Shown: one piece after another, positions 21,567-32,561 of the stretch
How positions within the stretch are numbered: the stretch's first letter is position 1
Layout: the number at the start of each line of letters is the position of its first letter
Assembly (NCBI RefSeq): GCF_047496725.1
Contig: NC_132970.1
Coordinates: 16,095,501 to 16,159,500 of the forward strand
Direction of reading: 5' to 3'
Length of the DNA: 64,000 nt
Source of the DNA: Anoplolepis gracilipes
Taxonomy: Eukaryota > Arthropoda > Insecta > Hymenoptera > Formicidae
Notes under the pieces: generated by a model
What the model was told of the DNA's origin: nothing
Databases searched by the model: none
Seen by the model: the letters and a program-made list of their open reading frames with translations, nothing else
Translations under genes and position numbers: made by a program

Positions 21567-24478
21567 GTCTCTCGTTACGAAAATTACAGATTGTGAAAGT
21601 TGGCATTATGCCGCTAGATATTTCCAATTTGTTAGTCTGACAGCGAAGTCATCGCGAGTACGACCCGATTTAAAATGCACTCTCGTATTCTCTTCGCGCA
21701 CGCGAACACGTTGCATCTCATCCGTCAAAGATCACAGCTGATCTTCGCCGGCAGGCGGCCAATTGTGCACCTCTATGAGCTGGTGAAGAAATAATAGGGA
21801 GACAGGGAAAGAAACTCTCTTTCCTCCCTTTCGGTCGGAAATTCATCGGGAAGAAAAAAAGAAAGTAGCGCCTTCTTTCGCTTTTCTTTTCTCACGCTCA
21901 TGCACGACCGACTGCACCTTGACCGAGTTCTCCTTCCAATTAAGCGTTACACATTTAAGGAGAGAACCTTCGGGCGAAAGAGGGAGACGTTGCGTTGAAG
22001 GGAGGATGCGAGCGAAGAGAAATGAAGAAGAATGAGAAAGAGAGAGAAGGAAGAACGGCAGCTGCAAACGGCTCGCTCGAAAGTGCACGCGGAAAAGATG
22101 AGAAGAGAAGAGACGAGAGAAGAGAAGAGAAGAGAAGAGAAGAGAAGAGAAGACGCGTCGCGTCGGTGCGTTTCGCGGCCGAAAGGACTACAGAGAGATG
22201 CCGCGGATACCGACGAGAAGCGCGTTTAAATCACCAAAAGGTATATTACTGACTGTGACCTCGATTCAGCGTGCTGAGAGACCTGGCGATGCCCGACCAC
22301 CAGAGAATCGTGGCCACGTAACCGATCCACCGCATCCTGATCCCTGAAAACAAAAATGTCATTGGTTATTCGATGTGTTGTTCTCCTGGTCTACGTAATT
22401 GTTGATTTAGACTTTCATTTTTCGAGAATGATTGGTAGCCAGCTCTGCTACACTATATGGTAGATTTTATAATTCTATCAAGAGCGCTGTCAAAGGAGAG
22501 CGCATGTGCGCGAGCAAATCTACGCTTACGTCTACTCTTTCGTCCCGTCTATTGTCTATTGTTCTGCTACGTGTGCATATGTATGTGTGTATAGGTACGT
22601 GTGTATGTGTGCGCTCCTTTCTAATTCACTTTCCCGTTGCTGATGCACGCTTTTCATATTAACCCTTTTCAGAAATGCACGAGATGTATTTCATCCCACG
22701 CGTATATTTATGTACAATGCGCTTTTTCTCTCATTTCTCAGTGAAACTACGAATAAGTAAATTGTTATGAGTGTATCGTATAGATGATATCACACGCAAC
22801 TTTATAATTTCTCTATAAACGTCACTTCAAGCGGTTTCAATTTACATAATATTATTACTTACGAAAGACAGGAAGTCATCCGGAATATTAAATGCGTCTT
22901 TCAAATCCTCACAGCGTGTATTACTTTTAGCGATGTCTTCTTTTAAGAGCGAGATATACATACAAGATGAGATATACATACAAGGCTAAAATTAAATAAT
23001 AATTTGTACATCTCCATCGTCAATAAAACGGTAGCACAACATTTGATTAAAGATAATTTAAAATTTAATATTTTTTACACTATTTATATTATGCAAGATA
23101 ACTGAGAAATTTAGAGCAAAAATGGAACAAGTGCATAATTAATAAAATCTATTTTAGATACTCATTTAAAATAAAATATCTAGATTTGTAACATAAATAT
23201 AGATTTAAAATATATTTGGCAGTTTTTAAACTTATTCCATTTCTAACTATAGATTAAATTTAATCGATGATTGAAGAGGATCGAAACGTATGGTTTTATA
23301 ATTTTTTAAATTGTTTTTTAATTTAAATATACTTTGCTCGCTCGTACACCTGCTGTTCGGTTCTATATTTTTCATCTGTTATCTTACAGTTTTTTAAATA
23401 GTTTGATGATGAAATGTTAATTTTCTTTCTTTAAATTTAATTATTAATTTAATATATTAAATTAATTAATGTATTAATTAAATTTAAGAAAGTATATAAC
23501 TCTTTACTTATTTATAATTGTAAATTCGATGTGAACGCTATCAACAATAGTATAAAAACTGTTAAAATATTTCATGAGTTGAGAAAAGAAATTTCTCATT
23601 TCTAATTTATCATTTCGCTGACAATAATCTGAGATCAATGATGGTATTTTGGTGACGCGACAGCGTCAAATGCGAAGCTAAGACATATCGCGAGGAGCAA
23701 AAAGCTGGCCCGACCTGTCACCGAATTCTGGTCCCGCATTCCAGGTCATCGATGCAGCATCTCTCGCTTTCGAATGTTCGATCGAGGATACTGTCATCTT
23801 GAATCTGTTTCGTCATTATCGTCGCGATTATCTTCATCGATATTACGTCGTCTAAATGATCGCTTTGTATTCTTATAAGGAGATGTGTATTTTTTATTGA
23901 ATTTTTTATTAAATTGAAATATAAAATTCTTTTGTTCAAGTAACGCAAAAGTCTAAGAGACGTCAATAAAAGACACATTTAAATTTGAGAAATTTGTTAG
24001 ATTTACAAAATTATTTATAAACCTTTGTATATTATATGCTATGTATTCGTGTTATTTTTATGTAAAACATTCTACTAATAATTTTCGAACAATTCTTTCT
24101 TGTATAAAATTTAATTTTTTGTAATTTCTTTGGAAACGGTTATTTCAAATATAGTTCTTGAACAGAACTCTATTCGACATGTCGCATCTTGCGTAACTTT
24201 TGCGGATATAGATATCCCATATATAACTCGAATAACTTTCTCGATATCTCAGAGAAGATAGATGCTCATGTCAGATATTCTGATATAAATGGATACTTCT
24301 TTTCCCGTCAGATATTCATAGATATCTATATTTAAATTCTAAATTTTTAGATTTATGTATATAAACAAGTTGTAAAAAATTTAAGTTTTACACTTTTGCA
24401 CGGGCGCGAAACAAATTATTAAAATATATATGCTAAACATAAACAAATATATATATAAAACCTATTAAATATATAAAC

Positions 24479-24523
<45 letters not shown>

Positions 24524-25274
24524 ATTAAATTCTCTACAGATTAATATTAGGTCAATTGTTTATATTTTTCTTGCCTTAGACAATTCGCAACAAGTGATTT
24601 GAGTTTATTCAAGAGATGTATTGACTCCAATTAAAATATGATGTAATACATCGCGAATAATATAGAACATTACACAAAATATCATGATATACATACGTAA
24701 AATTATGACACTTTGAATTTTATTGTCGCGAAAAATATTTATATATCGTCTAAAGCTTTATAAAATATAATGGGAATTTTCTGATATTATTTTTGCAGCT
24801 GCACTCTTTTTTGTGTCTAAATAAGAATTATATGAAAAAGAAAACCGATATGCGAATAGAGGCCGGCGCTTAATTTGGCTGCAAAAGATTTTCTTTTACA
24901 ATTATATTCAAATCTAAAAATTGCTGCATTCCCAAACGAAAAGTGGATTTTAATGCGATAGTACACGTGCGATAGACATGGTTTCTCGAACTAATTCGCC
25001 GCTGTAAAATCGGATCTACGAGGTCTATTCTGCATGCTCGGGATAGTGCGTTCGCGTCGGAGGCCGCTCTGGGACAAGGTCAAGAAGCAGAATATAGAAC
25101 TGTCGCTGGCTAGCCGGCCACGACTCTTCTTTTACTGCCACCGGTAGCTGCGGTCGCTGCCACTTGAGGCAGAACATGTACCAAGGACGAGCAAGAAGAG
25201 ATGCCGGATGACCCAGTGATCGCGGATTTCAAATCGCGCTTATCGATCTTCTTCATCGTGACCGCTATAGTCAT
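16559..25274 (-). CDS. Sb: Stubble, type II transmembrane trypsin-like serine protease, nine coding exons
   Basis: Stubble is a membrane-anchored protease needed for epithelial and bristle/appendage morphogenesis in Drosophila. Exons in transcript order: 25136-25274 (inferred), 22260-22343, 19813-20678, 19131-19402, 18616-18991, 17851-18377, 16993-17290, 16800-16925 and 16559-16717. Phases agree and give 948 residues. Without the first exon the model starts at ATG 22335 (899 residues). A basic cluster (RIRMR) precedes a signal-anchor around residues 52-66. Six Cys (83, 95, 101, 112, 121, 122) form the disulfide-knot region. A Ser/Thr/Pro-rich stem with a Gln-8 run follows. The catalytic domain starts at R|IVGG (Ile705). 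His751 (TAGHC), Asp801 (YEYDLAL) and Ser899 (GDSGGP) form the triad, and Asp893 gives trypsin-like specificity. Cys692 can tether the cleaved chain. The last exon motif GIISWGIGCAEANLPGVC is typical of Sb. Confidence 0.9.
17305..17790. repeat. Inverted repeat spanning an Sb intron
   Basis: GTCGAGTAAAGTAGCTGTCC (17304-17323), continuing into CAGTTATAAGTCAT, is matched on the opposite strand near 17757-17790 by GTCGCTAAAGTAACTGTCCC, continuing into AGTTGTAAGTCAT. A third related copy, CCCAGTTGCAAGTCACTTAT, lies at 17518. The two arms sit just inside the two splice sites of the 560-bp intron 17291-17850. This may be a MITE with about 33-bp ends, or an RNA structure that brings the splice sites together. 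Confidence 0.8.
20463..20486 (-). repeat. CAG repeat coding for a Gln-8 run in Sb
   Basis: Eight CAG codons in the Sb stem exon, flanked by His-rich sequence (SHHPH). The repeat is a pure triplet and likely length-polymorphic. It lies between the disulfide-knot region and the Ser/Thr-rich stem. Confidence 0.9.
21496..21560. repeat. (GA)n microsatellite
   Basis: About 32 GA units in the Sb intron between the signal-anchor exon and the disulfide-knot exon. Its translations in both strands give meaningless RE/SL runs. Confidence 0.95.
22096..22155. repeat. (AGAAG)n purine tract
   Basis: A pentanucleotide-like AGAAG/GAGAA array of about 55 bp in the same Sb intron, about 100 bp from the signal-anchor exon. 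It continues a purine-rich stretch that starts near 21990. Confidence 0.9.
22344..25135. other. Proposed second-to-first exon intron of Sb
   Basis: AT-rich with no coding signal. It contains a near-palindrome at 23424-23492 built of TTTAAATTTAATTA arms, a doubled GATATACATACAAG at about 22951-22985, and a (TA)n tract at 24481-24517. If the first coding exon at 25136 is wrong, this is simply upstream sequence of Sb. Confidence 0.5.
25136..25274 (-). CDS. Sb: Inferred first coding exon of Sb (cytoplasmic tail)
   Basis: On the minus strand, an ATG at 25274 (with a second at 25256) opens a 46-codon frame in a local GC-rich island. An in-frame TGA lies upstream. The frame reaches a GGCA|GTAAAA donor at 25136. 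Its phase matches the acceptor at 22343, whose first bases are in frame with the signal-anchor ATG, and the join creates the basic RIRMR cluster before the membrane segment. The tail is about 50 residues (KKIDKRDLKSAITGSSG and an Ala/Thr-rich end), similar in size to the cytoplasmic tail known for fly Stubble as I recall it. The sequence itself is not conserved enough for me to recognise. Confidence 0.5.
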
Positions 25275-25557
25275 GTACAATAATACAAAAAGAGCCACGC
25301 CATCAATAGCGGATCATCCATTAGCCGCAATACGTCTGAGGTCTCGCGTATTGAAGCTACTTTACAGCAGAGCAAGTGTGCAATTTTTTCGTGACATTTA
25401 ATATCTGTAACAACTCTGAATTTCTAGAAGGAAAGTAATACAGGTAATTTGCATGAGGCAGTTTTGTGTCTTAGATTTAAATACGATAGATAAATTTGAA
25501 TTATAATTTGTACAAAATATATTTTTATACAGCAATTAAATTATCCAACTTTTTTCC

Positions 25558-25588
<31 letters not shown>

Positions 25589-26074
25589 AGAAAAAGAAAA
25601 AAGCACCACTGTGTGTATTACCGTTTTAATAATATGAATAAATATTAATAAAGTTGCGTGATTTATAACTGTATTTATCAAATTTACGTATTTCTCCTAT
25701 TTTATTAAAATAATTAGGAATACGAAAGATACGGCCGTTATAAAAAAAATTTAATCACTCAATTTTTACGTAGGTTCCGATCATATATTTACTAACATTG
25801 GACTAAAAGGCGAATCGGTCAAGTGTACGAGTCCATTAGCATTCATGGTCGTGACAAGATTTTGTAACGCCCGCAGGATCTTCTCTCTGTTGACTTCTCA
25901 GTTCCCAGGCACGTGCCATGTGACGCGTGAGATGTATACATACTATTTGAAAGAGACACCGTATAAATCAAACGTACCTAACTCTTCATGCTTGTTATGC
26001 AGAATATACACGCAAATATCGATACACCGCGAAATAGACAATTTTGAATCTTTTAGTGATTCAAAATGTAATCG

Positions 26075-26640
26075 TCGCATTCAGTGTCTATCTAAATTTT
26101 GTAGAAAAATTTTGTTATAATTCTCTGATATTTCAAGGCTTTTCCTTCAAAATTCCAGGTAAAGAGAATTTTCAGACATTTAATGCAACTTTGTAAAATA
26201 AGTTTTTTTATGGTGCGCATTTTCTAATGCATTTGTATAAAGGAAATAAAGCACTACTTAAGTTTCAAGTGATAGATTTGAACTGAAAAAACTGAATAAT
26301 TTTTGTAAGATAAATTTTTTCACTTGCATATTTTTATTTTACCACCAAAAATTACAATAAAAATATATAGGTACTGTATATTTTATATCTGTTAAGACAA
26401 TAAATATATAAACAAAGATAGATAAATATTTATATATAATATATTTTAAATGCACATAACTCATAATTTGATGAATCAACGATGGATTGCCGATTGATTA
26501 TAACATAAAAACAAAATTATGAAAGAGAGAATTGTTTTTTAAAATAATTTCCTACGTTTCCAATAAAATTTCATGAAAATTTTCTCATTCTTCCAGGTAT
26601 AAAAAAATCCGTGAGAACTCTAGATCCTTCATGTTTTTCC
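26075..26640 (+). repeat. Diverged dispersed repeat, copy A
   Basis: Matches 29390-29945 in the same orientation, with shared blocks such as CTCTGATAT, TTCAAAATTCCA, CAAGTTTCAAGTG followed by ATAGATTTG, and a CAGGTATAAAA block near the end. I estimate roughly 70-75% similarity with many indels. Each copy follows the end of a short open frame. It could be an old segmental duplication or an unknown transposon. Confidence 0.7.
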
Positions 26641-27298
26641 AGACAGTAGACGCTTTGTGATGTTGCAAATACAACAAATATAATCAATAAATATCGAATT
26701 AATAATAGAGATGTGTGAAAATATAATAATTAAGATAGACATACGGAAGCAAATCGCAAAGTGAGACGGTACGGTATTGTACGATGAATGAGGTTGAATG
26801 CGATAAAAACGACACGAATCTCTTGTCTCAGGATAAAAGACAAGAACGTGTCCATTGTCTAGAGTTATTTCGCATCTACGAGAACCTGTCGAGAAAAACG
26901 TTCAGTGCGATAACCGCGTTCCCGACGCACGTCACCGTCCAAAGAAATATTCCGTAACGACTAGCGGTCATCATAGTTACTCGTCTCTTCTCTCATTTCT
27001 GCTTAATCGTTCTCATCCGACAGCAAATGGATCTCGAGATTCTCGTTCGTAACAAGTTGGCGCGATCTATACGCGTTCCGTTCGGCCGCATGCCTCTTGC
27101 ATCGAAAATAAATGTCTAGAAAAAGTTTCAAAGCGCACGCGAAGAAGAGAAGATTCGAACCGGAAAGATCAATTTTTCTGAATCATCGTATATATAATTT
27201 ATATAATTTATGTTTTTCTCTATAATAAATTTTTGAAAAATTACAATATTTATATAAATCAGTTAAACGAATTATAAATTTATGTATTAAAAATCGCG

Positions 27299-27655
27299 CA
27301 CTCAAAAAAATGATCTTGCAACTTGAACAAAAATTTTCTAGGTGTAAATAATTAACTAAAATAGATAAATTATTAGCAAATACTGTGATACTGCGTATAT
27401 TTTGCACTTAATCAATTTAAATGACAGAGACAGAATTTATATCTGTACTATTGGTGTAATTTAGACAGATAATTTTTCTGTGACGCCTATCTTTAAGGCC
27501 TATTGTCAAGGACAATTATATTTGTGATTGCTAGAATATTGATGCTATAAATTCTATACGTGACAAACAATATTCTAACCCATACAAAAAGTAGCGATAA
27601 ATTTTAATTCAGACATCTAGAAATCTATCTACATTAGCAAAATATTTTTTTAGTG
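27299..27655 (+). mobile_element. MITE family 1, copy 2 (357 bp)
   Basis: Starts CACTCAAAAAAATGATC and ends ATTTTTTTAGTG before a TA. It lacks about 40 bp in the middle (the TAATATTTGGCAATGG block) compared with the other copies. The left flank no longer shows TA. Confidence 0.88.
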
Positions 27656-27885
27656 TATTATATTAATTCACATTATTTTCTTTTTTTGAAACAGCACGTT
27701 TCAATAGCCCTACGTCACTTCCTGTATATCTGCAGAGAATCTCCTACAATTTTCCTCCTAAAATGATTTCACTCTTCGAGAATTGCAGTTCGAGTCTCGT
27801 ACCCGAGAGCGCGGTATCATGATTGTTTTATTTCAATTGTTACGGGTGAATGGTTATCAACGCGACGAAATAAAATCGCGGCAAC

Positions 27886-27921
27886 ACTCGGACTCGGACT
27901 CGGACTCGGACTCGGACTCGG
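27886..27921. repeat. (ACTCGG)6 hexanucleotide array
   Basis: Six perfect ACTCGG units, followed by a degenerate CGAGTCGGGAGTCGGGA. One frame would give a Ser-Asp repeat, but there is no gene context. Confidence 0.92.
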
Positions 27922-29246
27922 CGAGTCGGGAGTCGGGATTCAGGAGAGCTCCTCTCGACCGTGCGTGCGCGCCCTTCCATGTGAATTAGGCTCGGCACGG
28001 CGCTTTAATTCCCGAGTAATTTAATTTATGTCTTTCCTGGGTACGTTCGAGCGGCGTTGGCAAGTTTAATGAGCGGGCGTAACAGTTCCTCCAGCAGAGG
28101 AAATGGACGATGATTAGGGGGAGTAACAGAATGCTCGGCGAGTATTCGCTCCGCGGCTACGTAAGAATATTCGGTGTGTTGCTATGGGAGAAGGTTTCCC
28201 CGAGTTTCTCTGCAGACGCGATTTCTTTCGATTAAATAAAGCGCGATTATACAAGCGCGATGACGTTCGGATTATGCGATGATATTTTTCGCACACGATA
28301 TACATGTATGTGTATATAACACGCCGAGCTCGATGCGTATATACGTGCGTGATAGTGCGTGAATTGGAGCAAATCGGAACGACGAGAAACCACGTCGTCT
28401 CTTTTACTTTACGCGGTAAAGTAACCGAGTCGAGCATGTGGCCGATGAACCGGCCGGCAAACGATCATCGTCGTATATGACGTACGCAAACTAGTATACA
28501 GGATGTCCCATATAAATAGGGCATGAACCATAGATTGGTACCATTGTCAGAAAAATTCATTTCTTGTCAGAAAAAATGCAATACCTTTTTCTTCCCTGGC
28601 AAAATTTCCTGGCGGAAATGCAACGTTTTCAAGATCTCGTTTTTTAATTATATATTATATTCTGTTATAATTAAGTCTAATGTATACATTTAAATTTCCA
28701 TAATAAAATTATTGAAAATATTTTATTTTTTTCAAATTGACAACTGCAAAAAGTATTATATTTTGCCGTCATAAAGACACTTGTTTTGTCGATTCAAAAA
28801 ATCTTTCACTATAAATATATAAATAATATACCAAAATTTCTACGCAAATAATCAAGAAGCAGCGAATGCATGCGTTGGATAAATTAAAAAATAACGAAAC
28901 GTTTCCAGACGCATTTTGTCAAAAAGATACTTATAATTTAGAGTACAATTTGCCTGCATCTGAGAGGTCCTACAAATACGGGATAAGACATATTAATTCA
29001 TTGCACGGTAGAGAATGCGGCAATATTTTAGCAGTGCGATAAAATGTCATGTGCGATATATCACACGTGGGTGGGACACGCCAGACCATGTTGAAAAGAT
29101 GCACTTCCATAATCCAAGCATCCCGTTGCGTGGAGGAAGCCGACCGAGAAGCGCTATGGCCAGTCTGATAAAAGCGCACGAAGAGCAGACGAACGATCGT
29201 GCTACGCTGTTGCCGGTACCGGTACCGGTCTAAGACTACCCTGACG

Positions 29247-29429
29247 ATGCCGGTCGGATTCAAAAACTTTACTCGAATGAAGGATATCCTGTGCCAAGAT
29301 TCGGCGGATATCCAGATTGAAAACACTCGCCTAATGACGTCGCAAGAGAATTTTCTGCGAGCCGAGTTCCAGAAACTAGATCGAGTTTTAACAGAGTATC
29401 TAATCAAAGCTTGTAAAAAAATTCACTAA
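29247..29429 (+). CDS. Possible small open frame of unknown function
   Basis: An ATG frame of 60 residues, starting MPVGFKNFTRMKDIL and ending KLDRVLTEYLIKACKKIH, has balanced composition unlike the microsatellite frames around it. Its last 45 bases are similar to the end of another open frame at 25845-26120 (RRIQCLSKFCRKILL), and both are followed by the same diverged repeat. I see no domain, signal peptide or splice partner. It could be the last exon of a lost or unknown gene, part of a repeat, or chance. Confidence 0.18.
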   Translation: MPVGFKNFTRMKDILCQDSADIQIENTRLMTSQENFLRAEFQKLDRVLTEYLIKACKKIH

Positions 29430-29945
29430 AAATTTCCTCTGATATCTTCCTATTGTTGTTCAAAATTCCAAATAAAAAGAATATTTTTTTGAAGATTTTT
29501 TTGATGTAACTTTATAAAATAGGTTTTTTTATTTATGTTTTCTGATGCTCTTCACTGACACGAAAGAAAAACACAGAGCCACTCAAGTTTCAAGTGTTAG
29601 ATTTGCAAATGTACTGAAAAAAATCTGAATAGCTTTCGTAAAATAATATATTTTTTATTTGCATAACATTTTCACGTCTTTATCACAAAATTACAAATAA
29701 AAAATAAAAATATATATAATAAAAAATATATATATTCAATATTTATTTATTATACAATGTATTAAACATACAGTTTACAACTCAACAGCCAACTGTTTAC
29801 AATATATGGGCAAAATTGTCAGAGATAATTTTTTGAAAAATTCTCCGAGTCTCGATAGAGTTCCATGAGAACTCTCTGATTTTTCAGGTATAAAATAAAT
29901 TCCTGAGAATTCTAAGTTTTTCATATTTTTTTTCTCAAGAAGTAG
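29390..29945 (+). repeat. Diverged dispersed repeat, copy B
   Basis: Partner of the repeat at 26075-26640, same orientation, 3.3 kb apart. It ends in a TTTTTCAGGTATAAAAT and GAGAATTCTAAG block corresponding to TTCCAGGTATAAAAAAAT and GAGAACTCTAG in copy A. Confidence 0.7.
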
Positions 29946-30574
29946 AGATCCTATTCACGTGTGCCTGAAGAAAATCTTGTTAATTACAGACTCGACCTCT
30001 GAATTATAAACGTCTCGTATAGTATACGACCACTTATTAGAGCCTTATAATAAAGACTTTTAATTAATATAATAGTGCAGGAAGGATCAGTGTAAACAAG
30101 CTGTTTACGCAGGGGAGAAACTCGCTGACGTCTGTAAATCAGACAACGAATGACGGACGCGACGAGCTAGTGTTCCGGAAGTATGACAACGGTAATGGAT
30201 AACTGGAAATCGCGCGTCCCATCGACACTACGGAACGTATTTACAACACGCACACGCACACAACATGCGCGCGCGGTCTCGCAAAGCTAGTCGAGGGTAC
30301 CTATCGACGGTAGCTCTCGACCGAAGTCACGTTCGACATCGTGACGGTATTTTGAACGACTGTCGGAGATCATAGCAGCTGCGCACAGAGATCACAGCAG
30401 CCGTAATAACGCTTTAACGCCTCCCGATCGTGCGGCTACCCATAACGCGACCCTTTCTGCAGTCGAACTTGACATGAACTCGTCGTCGAGTCTCGGTCAC
30501 TGACTGAAGATTACGCACACATCTTCCATGTTACGATAAGTGCCATAGTTGACGAAAAATGTATTATACTTTGC

Positions 30575-30951
30575 TTAAGAAGAAATTGTACGGATCAAGT
30601 TATATTTAATTTCGAGATCCATAAATAAATTTAAAATATAAAATTAATAATTATTCTACAATAATGATTTAAAATAAGAGTTGATTGTAGAATATAATTT
30701 AATCTCAAAATGGTATTAGCTTATATCTAACTTCTTTTTATAAAGACTGTACGAAAATTCATGAAAATGGAAATTTTAATTTTACAAATCTTTACTTCAA
30801 CTCACAAATTAATATTTATCATAAACGATTAATTTTATAATTATCACAAATTATTAATTTTATACTTTAAAAAATCTTTGCGCCATGTCAAATTTGTAAA
30901 TCTCGAAATGTATTAGATGCATTAACCTTTAACATAACTGAGCCTTCTTAA
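30575..30951 (-). mobile_element. TTAA-flanked MITE family 2, copy 2
   Basis: Begins TTAAGAAGAAATTGTACGG and ends GAGCCTTCTTAA, inverted relative to each other. Inside, read on the minus strand, TTCATTTTCATGAATTTTC and GATTAAATTATATTCTAC match the copy in serpin intron 6. TTAA is present at both borders. At 377 bp it is shorter because it lacks the internal duplication. Confidence 0.78.
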
Positions 30952-32512
30952 TCTGCGATGATTGGCCTTACGTATTTGTAAATGCAAAACTAGAAAAAAT
31001 TAATATTAGATATTAATCGACTAATTATAATCGTTGCTATTTTCAAAGTAACAATATAATATTGTGTTTATAAAATAAATGTTTATATATATATATATAT
31101 ATATATATATCATAAATATTGTAAGAAAGTCACATACACAGGATGTGTCTCCAAAACACCGGATATCCTTTTAACTAGCAGATTCTCTGACTAATTTAGA
31201 GACGACTTTTTTTATCGAGACATAAATAATTTTCGAATTATAAATAATCGAAAAAAATATTCATAAAACTTTATAAAGTAAAAAACATTTTATTTAATTC
31301 CAAGTGAAGCGTTTTACATTTTAATGGAATTTTTATTTTAAACTCAGTTACAAAAAATGTGAAAAAAATTGGAAATTTACAAAAAATGATGATTCTTCTC
31401 GATATTTGTGTCAAGGGAAAAATTAAAAAATTATCAAAAGAATATCCCGTGTTTATTAATTGTAATTCGTACTATTGCTATTTTCTAAACGGAAGTATTA
31501 CCTTCGATCGCTCTCGGAGGACCAAGCTGGTCCGCGATATAGTAAATCCACGGGTCTTCGTGTAATCACTTCATCCGCGCTCACTTCGACTCTCTTCTAT
31601 CCTCGCGATTCATCTTGTATCCCGGTACGCAACGACAACCACGGATTTCCGACGAGAACGAACACGATCGAAACGCGACGGGGAAGCCACCATCGTGATT
31701 CACCGTGATTCACGATCAGGACCAACGAATTCCTCGGCGCCGCCCGCTGGGACCGATTTCGCCGAAAATTAGTTCTTCATCTTGGCGAAATTTTAATTTT
31801 CGAGTGCACTTGAAAAAAAAAAAATCAATATATATCGCTACTGTTTTGAATAAATTGTGGAAATTCAAGTATAATGGTCTCTGAAATAGACTCTTCGCTT
31901 GTGTCAATATCCGATGGATCGATTAAATAGATCTCGAGATGGCCGATGATCGCTTGATCGCCGTCGCATTCTGTTGAATTAGAAACGCACGATGCACGAT
32001 GCAATCGTTTGGAAAGAAAAAGATTCAACGATGGCACCGAATTCTTCTACAGCACACCGACAAATATCTATATATATATATATATTCCTAAATGATTTGG
32101 ATAATTCTAATTCACGTGCATTAGTCTGTGTATCACCTGATGATGGTCATCCTAAAAATTATTCGGCGTACGATTAATTTCGTCTGAATTTTTCTCCTGA
32201 TCCTTCATAGACAAGTTGAATCAAAGTGCCATTCACAGAAATTCAAGCTTGCGACGAGAAATCGCACGAGATCACGGGGGGGGGGAGGAGGAGGGGTGAG
32301 AGAGGGGAGGGACGAGAAATTCGATCGTTGCGATGCGCGAGGTCAGAATAGAATAGCGGGTCGACGAAACCGAACGGTTGAGGTTTAGCCGTGACGGACG
32401 TCGGGCTGGTACTGAACGGCTTAACCGGTATATACAACCACTGACCGTCATCATCGCAGCCATCACCGGTCTCTCCCTCTCGTTCTTTCTCTCTACTCCT
32501 GTTTTTCTTTCC

Positions 32513-32561
<49 letters not shown>

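Larger units (their letters stand above)
25275..30574. other. Non-coding upstream region, part 1
   Basis: No gene supported. Contents: poly(A) of 28 bases at 25558-25585, a diverged repeat pair (about 26075-26640 and 29390-29945), a MITE copy (27299-27655), an (ACTCGG)6 array (27886-27921), and a sequence starting TACAGGATGTCCCA at 28499 that resembles a transposon end. A 61-codon frame starting at ATG 29247 on the plus strand is described separately. Confidence 0.55.

Noticed and set aside
27145..27165. GATTCGAACCGG resembling a tRNA T-loop on the minus strand
   Set aside because: The flanking bases do not form a T stem, and no anticodon or acceptor stem fits at the right distance.
27183..27407. 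Similar predicted peptides shared with 49460-49654, and a second pair at 38390-38608 and 39534-39764
   Set aside because: These arise because the frames overlap copies of MITE family 1. The frames are not conserved across all copies, so they are not genes.
27783..27989. 68-codon frame with an Asp-Ser repeat
   Set aside because: Produced by the (ACTCGG)6 array; no gene context.
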